64,000 nt of DNA from Gulosibacter molinativorax. Its GTDB lineage: Bacteria; Actinomycetota; Actinomycetes; Actinomycetales; Microbacteriaceae. The stretch spans positions 2,418,001 through 2,482,000 of the forward strand of contig NZ_CP028426.1 of NCBI RefSeq assembly GCF_003010915.2, in the 5' to 3' direction. Both the position numbers and the translations under genes were made by a program. The notes under the pieces were generated by a model that saw only the letters and a program-made list of their open reading frames with translations, had not been told where the DNA came from and did not search any database. Below, in pieces: positions 35,792 to 45,013 of this stretch (position 1 is its first letter; the number at the start of each line of letters is the position of its first letter).

Positions 35792-37330
35792 ATGACTATC
35801 GACACCGCAACATTCCCTTCCACCGAATCGATCCGGGCTCAAGTCGCCAACGCGTTCGAAAAGATCGGAGTGGACACCGCCCGCTACGCCGGATCGCGCC
35901 CGGTCATCAGTCCCGTCAACGGCGCCGAGGTCGGTTCGACGACCAAGCACGACGAAAACGATGTGCGGGCCGCGATTGACGCCGCCCAGAGCGCCTTCCT
36001 TAACTGGCGTGAGGTCCCCGCGCCCGTCCGCGGCGCCCTCGTCAAGCGCTGGGGCGAACTCCTGGTCGAGCACAAGCAGGATCTCGCATCCATCATTACT
36101 GTCGAGACCGGCAAAATCTCCTCGGAGGCTGCTGGCGAGGTTCAGGAGATGATCGACATTGTCGACCTCGCAGTAGGCCAGTCGCGCCAGCTCTTCGGCA
36201 AGACCATGCCGTCGGAGCGTCCCGGTCACCGTCTCGCAGAAACGTGGCACCCACTCGGTGTAGTCGCCGTTATTACCGCGTTCAACTTCCCCGTTGCAGT
36301 ATTCGCTTGGAACACGGCGTTGGCGCTGGTTGCCGGCGACACCGTGATCTGGAAGCCAGCGGAGGCCGGCCGACTCGCTTCGATCGCCGTATCGCGACTG
36401 CTCGAGCGAGCTGCCGAGGATGTTGGTGCCCCCGAAGGCCTCCACCACCTCGTACTTACTGACCGTCACGGTGCGAACCCGCTCATCGAGGACGATCGAG
36501 TGCGGCTCGTCTCAGCAACCGGTTCGGTTCGTATGGGCCGCGAAATCGCCCCCACGATTGCTGCACGATTCGGCCGCGCTCTCCTCGAGCTGGGCGGAAA
36601 CAACGGCGCTATCGTGGCCCCTTCCGCCGACATTGACCTCGCACTTCGCGGCATCGTGTTCTCGGCGGCTGGCACCGCAGGTCAGCGCTGCACCACCCTG
36701 CGACGACTCATCGTCCACAAGTCGATCGCTGGGGATCTCGTCGATCGAATCGCTCGTGCATACGCAACGCTCCAGATTGGCGCGCCCACCGAAGACGGGA
36801 TCCTCATCGGACCCCTGATCAACAAGTCGAGCTTTGAGGCGCAGCAGCAGGCACTGCAGGATGCAGTCGCCCAGGGCGGAACTGTTGTCTGTGGTGGGGA
36901 GCGAGTGCTTGAGTCAGAGGCACCGGACGCGTTCTATGTACAGCCCGCCGTTGTGCGCATGCCCGCACAGACCGAGGTCGTGTACGAGGAAACCTTTGCG
37001 CCGATTCTCTACGTCGTTGAATACGAGACCCTCGAGGAGGCGATCGCGTTCAACAACGAGGTGCCGCAAGGCCTTTCCTCTGCGATCTTCACCCAGGACC
37101 AGGCTGAGGCCGAGCGCTTCCTTTCGGCTAGCGGCTCCGATTGCGGCATCGCTAACGTGAACATTGGTACTTCCGGTGCCGAAATCGGCGGCGCATTCGG
37201 CGGTGAGAAGGAAACCGGCGGCGGTCGTGAATCTGGGGCTGACTCGTGGCGCGTATACATGCGACAGGCAACCAACACCATCAACTACTCCGGTGAGCTC
37301 CCACTCGCTCAGGGTGTGAAGTTCATCTAG
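35792..37330 (+). CDS. amaB: L-aminoadipate-semialdehyde dehydrogenase (ALDH7/AmaB type)
   Basis: A 512 aa ALDH of the ALDH7A1/AmaB class. It has ITAFNFPVAVFAWN, LELGGNNGAIV, catalytic Cys in TAGQRCTTLRRLIVH, and the class-specific end IGTSGAEIGGAFGGEKETGGGRESG with RQATNTINYS. It oxidises 2-aminoadipate 6-semialdehyde (in equilibrium with piperideine-6-carboxylate) to 2-aminoadipate with NAD. The ribosome site AAGAAAGG precedes it. Third gene of the LysR-linked operon; a terminator follows at 37363-37404. Confidence 0.92.
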   Translation: MTIDTATFPSTESIRAQVANAFEKIGVDTARYAGSRPVISPVNGAEVGSTTKHDENDVRAAIDAAQSAFLNWREVPAPVRGALVKRWGELLVEHKQDLASIITVETGKISSEAAGEVQEMIDIVDLAVGQSRQLFGKTMPSERPGHRLAETWHPLGVVAVITAFNFPVAVFAWNTALALVAGDTVIWKPAEAGRLASIAVSRLLERAAEDVGAPEGLHHLVLTDRHGANPLIEDDRVRLVSATGSVRMGREIAPTIAARFGRALLELGGNNGAIVAPSADIDLALRGIVFSAAGTAGQRCTTLRRLIVHKSIAGDLVDRIARAYATLQIGAPTEDGILIGPLINKSSFEAQQQALQDAVAQGGTVVCGGERVLESEAPDAFYVQPAVVRMPAQTEVVYEETFAPILYVVEYETLEEAIAFNNEVPQGLSSAIFTQDQAEAERFLSASGSDCGIANVNIGTSGAEIGGAFGGEKETGGGRESGADSWRVYMRQATNTINYSGELPLAQGVKFI

Positions 37331-37362
37331 TCCACAACACCGATGCAACATTTACGGGATTG

Positions 37363-37404
37363 AAGTGATGTCGCGGCGGGCTTTTGCTCGCCGCGACATC
37401 ACTT
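37363..37404 (+). terminator. Terminator after amaB
   Basis: A 19-bp stem with one G-T pair (37363-37381 with 37386-37404) and a TTTT loop, followed by GTTT. It separates the oxidase-hglS-amaB operon from the flavin reductase gene. Confidence 0.8.
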
Positions 37405-37456
37405 GTTTCCGGCTCAAGAACAATTCACGCAATGGCGCGCGAAGGAATGAGGAATC

Positions 37457-39376
37457 ATGTACGAATCGGTTGAGCAGCCTTTGCAGGTCGGACCGCTCAC
37501 GCTAAAAAGGCGGGTTTACCTCCCCGCTCACCAACCGGGACTCGCAGTCGACGGAAAACCAGGTGAGGCATATATCGCTTATCACCAGGAACGCGCCCGA
37601 TCCGGTGTCGCGATGCAAATCACTGGCGCCACACCAGTAGCACCGTCCGCCGAATGGGCCGACATTTGCTTGTGGAACGTCGACGAGTCGATTGTCCCCG
37701 GATACCAGGCCCTAGCGGCGGCAGTGCACAGCGAGGGCGGGCACATTCTTGCGCAGCTCGCCCACCCCGGCCCCACCGAGGAAGAGGGGCGCGAGGTCAT
37801 CGGGCCGTCCACGGATTTCTCCGAAGTCTCCCAGCAGGTAGTTGTCCCGGCGAGCGGAGCTCAAATCGATCGAATCGTTGAACAGTACGTGTCGGCTACT
37901 GAGCGGTGCGTCCGCGGAAACCTAGATGGGGTTGAGATCAGCATGGCGCATGGCCTCCTCCTCGCAGCTTTCCTCTCGCCACTCCACAATCACCGAGAAG
38001 ACGAGTATGGCGGCGATCTCAAAGGTCTCACGCGATTTCCACGACGGCTACTCGAAGAGGTGCGCCGAGTGCTTCCCGGCGACCGGGCCCTCGGCTTGCG
38101 GCTCGGGGTCGATGACCTTGTCGAAGGTGGAATGACGCCTGAATTCGCTGCCGATGTAGCTCACGAGCTCGAAGACCTCGTCGACTACGTCAGCATCATG
38201 GTTGGCAACAATAATCGGCGGGAGGCCCGGGTTAGGCATTGGGGACCCACGCCGCTAGCCGAAGGTGCATTCCGCGGTCTAGGTCCATTGATTAAGGCGA
38301 AGGTGTCCAAGCCTGTCGCGCTCGTTGGCCGAGTGCGAACGCTCGCGCTGGCGAATGAAATCCTGGATTCGGGTGAAGCCGATCTCGTCGGGATGGTTCG
38401 GGCACACATTGCCGATCCTCTATTGATTCCACTTTCGCTGCAGTCCCGGGAAGAGGAGGTTCGACCATGTGTCGGCGCCAACGTGTGCGTCGATACCCTG
38501 CTGTCCGCCAAACCGCTCACCTGCATGGTCAACGCGGATACGGGCAGTGTGCGTCAGCTTCACGACATCCCCAACCTCGATGGCAGAACTGCCCTAGTCG
38601 TTGGCGGGGGCGTTGCCGGGCTTGAGTCCGCTCGAAGGCTCGCTCTTCGAGGCGCCACGGTGTCGCTAGTGGAGAGTTCAAACGCGCTCGGTGGTCGGCT
38701 AATGAGTTGGACGGGTTCGACGAGTAGGCGCGAGTTTCGCGAGATCGTTAGTTGGCAGGAACGCTCTCTCCGCAGGCTCCGAGCAAACGTTCGTCTGGGA
38801 ACGCCAGCGAACCTTGAACTCATTGAGTCACTTCGGCCCGAGATTCTCGTCGTGGCGACAGGTGCAAAATACCCACGATCAGAAGTTCCGGGGGACGGAA
38901 CTGTTTCGCAAGTTGGCCTCGAGGAATTTGACCCTGCCACTTATGTAGGCCAGCGCGTGCTCATTCATGACCGAATGGGTCGGCTTTCCGCAGTGTGGCT
39001 GGCCGAGACTCTTGCGGAACGGGGTGCCCTCCCAATTTTGGCGACGAGCAGGCTGTATGTCGGCGAGGGCGAAGGCGTCAGCACACTTTATCCCGCGCTG
39101 CGCAGGCTGTCGGAGCTGTCAGTCGAAGTTCATCCCCAAGTCGAGGTCCAGTCCATCTCGAAGGGAAACGTGAACCTGCGCAATGCCTTCGGCAAAGACG
39201 AAATCTCAATCGCATGTGATGCGCTCTTAAATATCGGCTATCCGGAGCCATATGCGCCGGTGGAGTCGGATTCATATTCAAGCGGTCAGACACTGTACGT
39301 GGGTGACGTAGCCCGCCCACGCGACGTCACTGCGTCCTTCAGCGATGCGCGAGACCTATTGGATGCGCTGGTGTAG
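37457..39376 (+). CDS. TMADH/dienoyl-CoA reductase-like FMN, Fe-S, FAD oxidoreductase
   Basis: A 639 aa two-part enzyme. An OYE-type FMN barrel spans roughly residues 1-330 (ILAQLAHPG, GVEISMAHGLLLAAFLSP, NHREDEYGGDL). A cysteine cluster and an FAD/NAD domain follow (TALVVGGGVAGLESARRLA). Relatives include trimethylamine dehydrogenase, 2,4-dienoyl-CoA reductase and N-methylproline (stachydrine) demethylase. The 4Fe-4S site normally has four Cys. Here C338, C344 and C356 are present but the second position is Ala341. Its place between pipecolate-type genes suggests oxidative N-demethylation or imine reduction, which is inference. It is monocistronic, with terminators on both sides. Confidence 0.82.
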   Translation: MYESVEQPLQVGPLTLKRRVYLPAHQPGLAVDGKPGEAYIAYHQERARSGVAMQITGATPVAPSAEWADICLWNVDESIVPGYQALAAAVHSEGGHILAQLAHPGPTEEEGREVIGPSTDFSEVSQQVVVPASGAQIDRIVEQYVSATERCVRGNLDGVEISMAHGLLLAAFLSPLHNHREDEYGGDLKGLTRFPRRLLEEVRRVLPGDRALGLRLGVDDLVEGGMTPEFAADVAHELEDLVDYVSIMVGNNNRREARVRHWGPTPLAEGAFRGLGPLIKAKVSKPVALVGRVRTLALANEILDSGEADLVGMVRAHIADPLLIPLSLQSREEEVRPCVGANVCVDTLLSAKPLTCMVNADTGSVRQLHDIPNLDGRTALVVGGGVAGLESARRLALRGATVSLVESSNALGGRLMSWTGSTSRREFREIVSWQERSLRRLRANVRLGTPANLELIESLRPEILVVATGAKYPRSEVPGDGTVSQVGLEEFDPATYVGQRVLIHDRMGRLSAVWLAETLAERGALPILATSRLYVGEGEGVSTLYPALRRLSELSVEVHPQVEVQSISKGNVNLRNAFGKDEISIACDALLNIGYPEPYAPVESDSYSSGQTLYVGDVARPRDVTASFSDARDLLDALV

Positions 39377-39390
39377 CGCAAGCAAGACGA

Positions 39391-39428
39391 ATGCGGTGGT
39401 GTGCGAGGTTTCCCGCACGCCACCGCAT
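39391..39428. terminator. Bidirectional terminator between convergent genes
   Basis: A 15-bp stem with one G-T position (39391-39405 with 39414-39428) and an 8-nt loop. It lies between the stops of the plus-strand flavin enzyme and the minus-strand DadA-like gene. Confidence 0.7.
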
Positions 39429-39442
39429 AGTCATCGATCCGG

Positions 39443-40699
39443 TTAGGGACGAATTCTCCCGCCTACCGAGTACCGATTTGGATCTAAGTATTCACTACCG
39501 GCAGGCAGACCGCCGTCGAAAAGCTGACAAACCCGTTCGCCCGTTTCCGGTGCCAACGCGACACCAAGCATCGCGTGACCGGTCGCCACCATCACCCTGT
39601 CATTCGCCCAACCGATCATGGGCAGTCCGTCGGGCGTGCAGGGCCGCAACCCTGCCCACGTCGACACCCGGGACGCATTCGCAAATTGGGGGAAAGCGCG
39701 TTTCGCACTACGTTCCATCGACTCAACTCGTTTCAAATCGATTCGCTCGTCGAGCCCCGCAAACTGCATCATCCCAACGACACGCGTCCGCCCCGGGAGC
39801 GGTGAGACCGCGAGTCGCTGCTCCTGCAACATGGTCGGTCGCTGCAGAATCTGCTCGCCCTGAGCCATGAATTCGAACGAGAATCCTTTGCCGCCTTGTA
39901 GGGAATGAAGGGGCTTCCGGGCGACCGTGGGCGCATAGGCCCCCATAGCTATGACGACATAGTCGCCCACGATCGATCCCGCTGTAGTCAGAACCCGAAC
40001 GCCGGTTCCACGCCGCTCGATACGGATCACCGATGTGCCGAACTGGGTCGTTGCACCGTGCCGCACAGCATCCTCACCGACGGCCGGGGTGAACCGCTCA
40101 GGGTCACAATGGGCATCATTTGGAAACAGAACTCCACCGATGACGTCTGCCTCGAGCGCCGGTTCCAGGACTCGAATTTCTTCCCTGCTCACTGGAACTG
40201 CCTGGACGCCATCGGCGCTCTGGCTGGCCGCGACTTCGACTGCATCGTCGAATCGCGCCTGATTCTCATAGACATCAAGTAGCCCTTGCTGAGCAAACCC
40301 CGTATCCATACCCTCGGCAGAGAGCCCTCGATGAAGCTCCAGTGACCGCCGCAGCATGAGTCGATTGAGCGAATATGCCCGCTCAATCGCGTCAGGCCCG
40401 GTGGTGAGTAACCGCGCAAAGAACGGTGCCAGCGATGCGGAAGGCCGCATCGCAAGCGGGCTGTCGCGCTTAGCGAGCCAACGCAACGCCTGGCCCATCT
40501 CCCGACGGGTTGCCCACGGGCCAGCATGCGACCCACAAATGTAGCCGGCATTCCCCAAAGAAGCAGCCCTGCCCCAACCACCGAGTTTGTCGATAACAGT
40601 GACTTCTCGCCCGCTGATGGCAAGCTCCCTCGCTACGGACGCACCGATAGCCCCGGCTCCAATGACAATTACCTTTGCACCCGAACTCGCACTACGCAC
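39443..40699 (-). CDS. D-amino acid dehydrogenase-like FAD oxidoreductase (DadA family)
   Basis: A 418 aa DAO-superfamily protein. It has VIVIGAGAIGASVARELAISG, ASLGNAGYIC, the GYVVIAMGAYAP-type strand (DYVVIAMGAYAP), STWAGLRPCTPDGLPMIG and the C-terminal ATGHAMLGVALAPETG. These match DadA proteins, which oxidise D-amino acids to imino acids and pass electrons to quinone. It sits 3' of a polar amino acid ABC importer on the same strand, separated by a hairpin, so it may act on the imported compound. D-lysine or another D-amino acid is possible. Confidence 0.85.
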   Translation of the reverse strand: MRSASSGAKVIVIGAGAIGASVARELAISGREVTVIDKLGGWGRAASLGNAGYICGSHAGPWATRREMGQALRWLAKRDSPLAMRPSASLAPFFARLLTTGPDAIERAYSLNRLMLRRSLELHRGLSAEGMDTGFAQQGLLDVYENQARFDDAVEVAASQSADGVQAVPVSREEIRVLEPALEADVIGGVLFPNDAHCDPERFTPAVGEDAVRHGATTQFGTSVIRIERRGTGVRVLTTAGSIVGDYVVIAMGAYAPTVARKPLHSLQGGKGFSFEFMAQGEQILQRPTMLQEQRLAVSPLPGRTRVVGMMQFAGLDERIDLKRVESMERSAKRAFPQFANASRVSTWAGLRPCTPDGLPMIGWANDRVMVATGHAMLGVALAPETGERVCQLFDGGLPAGSEYLDPNRYSVGGRIRP

Positions 40700-40753
40700 G
40701 CGTCATTCCTTTTCACTAAGACAGCTCCGATTCGATCTACGTCAAAATGGACA

Positions 40754-40796
40754 GGGCCTACCGGTGGCTGAGAACACTCAGCCCTCCAGTAGGCCC
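40754..40796 (-). terminator. Hairpin between binding-protein gene and DadA-like gene
   Basis: A stem of about 17 paired bases with one internal mismatch region (40754-40772 with 40777-40796) and an AACA loop. On the minus strand it follows the binding-protein stop by 14 nt. A weak T-rich tail (TCCATTTTG) follows. It may end or attenuate the ABC operon before the DadA-like gene. Confidence 0.6.
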
Positions 40797-40809
40797 CACC
40801 TGACAATGC

Positions 40810-41652
40810 CTAGATCAGGCGCGGGTCACCCGTATCTGCAGCGGATGCGTCGAGACCGTTATCGATCAAGATCTGCTCGAGTCGACCATCTGCACGGATC
40901 TCATCGAGGAACGTGTTCAAGGCGGTCAGGATCTCTTCGTTGCTCTTCGGAACCGGGAACGAGATCTGCGCGGCCTCCATGCTGGCCTGAACTCGCTCAT
41001 CCTGATCCGAAACAACCACCGTGAACTTGTCGTCGGCGTTGTTATAAACCCCCGAACCGTAGCTGTCGATGCCGACGTCAATTCGGCCAGCTTCAAGGTC
41101 CTGGTACATGTTCAACGTCGATGGGTAGACACGAAGATTGTCCCCGAGCATGGTCCGAAGATCTTCAACGAAAAGATAGCCGTCAACTGTTCCTACGACA
41201 TGACCTTCGAGCTCCCCAACCGTCGTAATTCCGGTAGACGAGATGATCCCCATCTGATCCGTATACACAGGCTCGGTGTAGTTGATGATTTCAGCGCGAG
41301 CCTCAGTACGGTACCAAGCCGAAGCAGCGACATCCGCCCGACCGGCCTCGACCGTTGGAATCACCGATGCCGTGGCCATCGACGACGGTGTCACCGTGAG
41401 GCAGTTTTCTTCGGCGAAGAGCGTGAGGATGTCGCCGTCCACGCCCGTGGCTTCGGTGCCCGATGACTGAGCAAATGGAGGGAGGTCATACATCGCGATG
41501 GTCAACGTACCGTCGGTCACTGTCGAGAACTCGTTCGCAGGCTCACAGCCCGCCTCGGCTCCACTTCCGCCGCCCGATCCTGACGAACATGCAGACATTG
41601 AAAATGTCAGCAGCGACCCAAGTGCAATAGCGATAATGCTCTTCTTATTCAT
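40810..41652 (-). CDS. Polar amino acid ABC transporter substrate-binding lipoprotein
   Basis: A 280 aa SBP_bac_3 protein with a signal peptide and lipobox MSAC (Cys22), so it is anchored outside the membrane. The mature part begins TLTIAMYDLPPFAQ and contains the family's ADVAASAWYRTEARAEIINYTEPVY segment and LEAGRIDVGIDSYG. It delivers a small polar solute, probably an amino acid or betaine-like compound, to the two permeases encoded upstream. The ribosome site is AAAGGAG. Ligand not determined. Confidence 0.9.
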   Translation of the reverse strand: MNKKSIIAIALGSLLTFSMSACSSGSGGGSGAEAGCEPANEFSTVTDGTLTIAMYDLPPFAQSSGTEATGVDGDILTLFAEENCLTVTPSSMATASVIPTVEAGRADVAASAWYRTEARAEIINYTEPVYTDQMGIISSTGITTVGELEGHVVGTVDGYLFVEDLRTMLGDNLRVYPSTLNMYQDLEAGRIDVGIDSYGSGVYNNADDKFTVVVSDQDERVQASMEAAQISFPVPKSNEEILTALNTFLDEIRADGRLEQILIDNGLDASAADTGDPRLI

Positions 41653-41715
41653 GATTCTCCTTTGAATTGAATATCGTGTTTATTTTTTGACGATTGTGAT
41701 CCGGAGCAATCGAGC

Positions 41716-42375
41716 TCACAGGTGACGCGATAGTCGACGTTCCGTCCACGACGTGATGGCGCTCATTGGAATGGTGATGAGCAGGTAGAAGACACCCGCG
41801 AGGATCAAGACGCTCAGGTACTGGAAAGTGCTAGAACCGATCGAATAGGCACGGCTCAGTAGTTCAGGCAACGAAATGGTGTAAGCGAGCGCACTTGCCT
41901 GGAAGATCAGGACGGCGAATCCGATTAGAGCAGGGATCGCCACGCGGAACCCCTGAGGGATAACGACATCCCAGAGCGTGTTCCAGGGAGTCATGCCCAT
42001 CGCCGCAGCCGCCTCTTTTTGACCAGCAGGTACCGCCTGGAGCCCACCGCGGATAATTTCCGAGGTGTAGGCGGCGGTGGTTAATGCAAGCGCAATGGCT
42101 GCGGCCACGAACGAGCCAAGTGTCAACGAGGGCACGACAGACGGAACCCCAAAATAGATGATCTGCAGCACCACAAGTGCTGGTGTGCCACGCCCGAGTT
42201 CTACCAGGCCGATAATGATCCAGCGGACAACTTTGTTGGGGTGGCTCGCCAGGACGGCAAATAGCAACCCGCCTGGGATACCGAGGAGTAGGGCAAGGCC
42301 CGTCACTTGAAGGCTGACGAGTAGTCCAGGCCAAAGCTGTGGGGCGAATGAAGCCCACTGTTCAATCAAATTCAC
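41716..42375 (-). CDS. Amino acid ABC transporter permease (HisM/GlnP type)
   Basis: A 219 aa permease with about five membrane helices, the EAAAAMGMTPWNTLWDVVIPQ coupling-helix motif and FRVAIPALIGF. It starts at a GTG (42375) that overlaps the stop of the preceding permease as GTGA, so the pair is translationally coupled. An ATG further up would extend into the upstream gene without family support. Confidence 0.88.
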   Translation of the reverse strand: MNLIEQWASFAPQLWPGLLVSLQVTGLALLLGIPGGLLFAVLASHPNKVVRWIIIGLVELGRGTPALVVLQIIYFGVPSVVPSLTLGSFVAAAIALALTTAAYTSEIIRGGLQAVPAGQKEAAAAMGMTPWNTLWDVVIPQGFRVAIPALIGFAVLIFQASALAYTISLPELLSRAYSIGSSTFQYLSVLILAGVFYLLITIPMSAITSWTERRLSRHL

Positions 42376-43010
42376 TTGGCACCTCGCGTCTGCAGGACAG
42401 CATCGAGCTTTCGCGTCGCCCACGCTGTCGGGATGGTGAGTGCGACATATACCGCGGCCGCGATCAGGAACGGCCCAAGCGCATCAATATTCTGGCGAGA
42501 TTGTTCGTTCGCGTAGAACACGATGTCATTCACGCCAATCACGTATGCAATCGATGAGTCCTTGATGAGGCCAATCGCGTAAGTCGCTGCGGCTGGCACA
42601 GACTGGCGGACAACCTGCGGGCCGATGATGTCCCGCATTGTCCAGCTGGGGCCGATGCCAAGAGCACGACTGGCTTCCCATTGACCGGAGTCAACCGCTC
42701 TGAATCCACCTCGGTAAATCTCGGCCATATATGCGGCCGAGTAAATACCCATCCCGATCACTGCTGCGGTAAACGGACTAAGCCCCGTGATGTTTCGACC
42801 AACACCGAAAAAGATGATGAACAGCCAAACAACCGGTGGAATTCCACGCAGGATCTCGATGACGGCGATTGATAGCCACGAGAGCGGGAAGAAGCTGCTA
42901 CGTCGGGCGAGCGCGAGTGGAACACCCAATACAACGCCGATGACGAAAGCAAAAATCGTGATCCCAAGCGTGGCGGGGACACCTTGCAAAATTGCGAGAA
43001 AAGTCTCCAT
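42372..43010 (-). CDS. Amino acid ABC transporter permease (HisQ type)
   Basis: A 212 aa permease starting METFLAILQGVPATLGIT. It has the signature EASRALGIGPSWTMRDIIGPQ that docks with the ATPase and about five hydrophobic helices. It is second in the operon ATPase-permease-permease-binding protein. It follows the ATPase stop by two bases and overlaps the next permease start by 4 nt. Confidence 0.9.
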   Translation of the reverse strand: METFLAILQGVPATLGITIFAFVIGVVLGVPLALARRSSFFPLSWLSIAVIEILRGIPPVVWLFIIFFGVGRNITGLSPFTAAVIGMGIYSAAYMAEIYRGGFRAVDSGQWEASRALGIGPSWTMRDIIGPQVVRQSVPAAATYAIGLIKDSSIAYVIGVNDIVFYANEQSRQNIDALGPFLIAAAVYVALTIPTAWATRKLDAVLQTRGAK

Positions 43011-43012
43011 GC

Positions 43013-43777
43013 CTATCGTTCCAATACAGCCCGGAGAAATTGGCGGGTGCGCTGCTCTTTGGGAGCGGTAAAGATTTCCTCGGGGTGGCCCTCTTCGAGG
43101 ATGGCACCGTTCGCCATCACAACGAGATGATCCGACACGTCACGAGCGAATTGCATCTCATGCGTCACAACGACCATCGTCATGCCTGTTTCCGCCAGTT
43201 CACGCATGACCGCGAGAACTTCGAGGCCCAACTCTGGGTCGAGGGCCGATGTCGGCTCGTCGAAGAGCATGATCTTCGGATCCAATGCCAGCGCGCGAGC
43301 GATTGCAATGCGCTGCTGTTGGCCGCCAGAGCAACGGGCGGGATACTGGTCAGCCTTATCTGCAAGACCGACTCGCTCGAGAAGCTTCATTGCACGCTCA
43401 TTGGCTTCTGCCTTGCTTCGATTCAACGAACGTCGCTGTGGCAACGCCACGTTCTGTAGCACGGTGAGGTGCGGAAAGAGATTGAAGTGCTGGAAGCACA
43501 TGCCGACATTACGACGGAGCTTTCGCAGCTGTTCGGCGGTAATCTTCGTACTCGCATCAACCACGACGCCCTCGACATCAATGGTTCCCGAGTCCGGGCG
43601 TTCCAGGAGGTTGATGCATCGCAATAGCGAGCTCTTGCCGGCCCCGGAAGGACCAATCATTGCGGTTACGGTCCCCTCATCGACCTTCAGCGAGACATCC
43701 TTCAGGACGTGGTGATCGCCAAACGACTTATTCACCTTTTGAAGATCGATTGCGATCTGCTCTGTAGTGGGAGCCAT
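43013..43777 (-). CDS. Amino acid ABC transporter ATP-binding protein (GlnQ/HisP type)
   Basis: A 254 aa ATPase. Walker A is [14 protein letters not shown], the Q-loop is [14 protein letters not shown], the signature is [15 protein letters not shown] (C-S-G-G-Q rather than L-S-G-G-Q), Walker B is [12 protein letters not shown], and the switch His is in VVTHEM. Start ATG 43777 (MAPTTEQIA) has GGACTC upstream and was preferred to an earlier ATG at 43903, whose extension is basic and unlike the family. First gene of the importer operon, divergent from a LysR gene. Confidence 0.92.
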   Translation of the reverse strand: MAPTTEQIAIDLQKVNKSFGDHHVLKDVSLKVDEGTVTAMIGPSGAGKSSLLRCINLLERPDSGTIDVEGVVVDASTKITAEQLRKLRRNVGMCFQHFNLFPHLTVLQNVALPQRRSLNRSKAEANERAMKLLERVGLADKADQYPARCSGGQQQRIAIARALALDPKIMLFDEPTSALDPELGLEVLAVMRELAETGMTMVVVTHEMQFARDVSDHLVVMANGAILEEGHPEEIFTAPKEQRTRQFLRAVLER

Positions 43778-44044
43778 ATACGAGTCCTTTGATGGTGAGG
43801 AAATGTACTGCGTCAACACCGGGATGCGGATCGACAAGGGCCGATGGGGACTACCGCGAGCGACTTCCTTGTCGTAGTGCGTGGCCCGATGTTTGCGTTT
43901 CATTCGATTGTTGCGGGAAGCAGTAGCGTTCGTCTTGCTCTGAGACTGATGCTTCGTTTCGGTAGCAAAAGCAGAGCTTGCCCTTGACTTGGGGGTAACG
44001 TTTTAATGCGAAGTAAGCAACGCTTAGCTAACTTGAGACGTGGA

Positions 44045-45013
44045 ATGGAGCACGACGTGGTGAACCCAACCCACCTGGAGACCCTCATCGCGGTGCTCCG
44101 TACCGGATCGTTCGCTGGCGCCGCCAGGCAGCTCGGCTATACGGGCTCAGCGGTGTCGCAGCAAATCGCCGCATTCGAACGCGATACAAACTTGACCTTG
44201 TTCGAACGCGACGCGCGAGGCATCCGCGCGACGGCCGCCGCAGAGGCCCTCGGCAGCCACGCGAATGAAGTGTTCAGCGCGCTGTCCGTCTTCGACGACG
44301 AAATTCGAAAGCTCAGCGAAGGCGCCGCGGGCAGTGTTCGCTTCGGGAGTTTCCCGAGTGCCAGCCAACAGCTCTTACCCGCGGCCGTTACCGAGTTCAT
44401 CCGAAAAAGACCCGACGTTGATCTGCACCTTGAAGAGGGCGAACCGGACAACCTGGCACCGCTCATTATCTCGCGCGAACTTGATCTGGCGCTGGCCTAC
44501 ACGTACGACCTCGCGCCATCGAAGTGGCCCGTCAACGCGAAAGTCATTCCGCTGTTCTCCGAGGATCTCATCGCGTTCGTTCCGCCAGGTCACGAGCTTT
44601 CCGGGTCAACGGCTCGCATTTCGCAGCTAGCGGGCGAGCGATGGATCAACACACAAAGCACGTCACGCGGGGCAATCGCGTTCGAGCGAATGTGCGCGAA
44701 CGCTGGGTTCTCACCGGACATTCGGTACCGCAGCAACAACTACAACGTGGTCGCGAGCTTCGTTCGCTCCGGTCTCGGCGTCGCGCTCATTCCCGCCCTC
44801 GCCGCTGCGACGCTCGAAGACGGTGACACCGACACCGCGTCACTTAGCGATGTCACCGTCCAACGACACGTTGTCCTTCTGAAATCAGCCGCAAACGAAA
44901 GCCCGGCGCTGGAATTCCTCATCGCCGCAATCGAGCGAGCATCCCAACGCCTTGCCAGCCGAACGCTCGGAATTAAGCTTGACTCGCGGCTAAGCCGAAA
45001 ACGGGCGAACTAA
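44045..45013 (+). CDS. LysR family transcriptional regulator
   Basis: A 322 aa LysR protein. The HTH reads LETLIAVLRTGSFAGAARQLGYTGSAVSQQIAAFE, and the effector-binding domain has VRFGSFPSASQQLLPAAV and LALAYTYDL. It is divergent from the ABC importer (267 bp between starts) and convergent with the ornithine-cyclodeaminase-family gene, overlapping its stop by 4 nt. It probably controls the importer. GTG 44060 (VNPTHLETL) is a plausible alternative start with GGAGC upstream. Confidence 0.88.
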   Translation: MEHDVVNPTHLETLIAVLRTGSFAGAARQLGYTGSAVSQQIAAFERDTNLTLFERDARGIRATAAAEALGSHANEVFSALSVFDDEIRKLSEGAAGSVRFGSFPSASQQLLPAAVTEFIRKRPDVDLHLEEGEPDNLAPLIISRELDLALAYTYDLAPSKWPVNAKVIPLFSEDLIAFVPPGHELSGSTARISQLAGERWINTQSTSRGAIAFERMCANAGFSPDIRYRSNNYNVVASFVRSGLGVALIPALAAATLEDGDTDTASLSDVTVQRHVVLLKSAANESPALEFLIAAIERASQRLASRTLGIKLDSRLSRKRAN

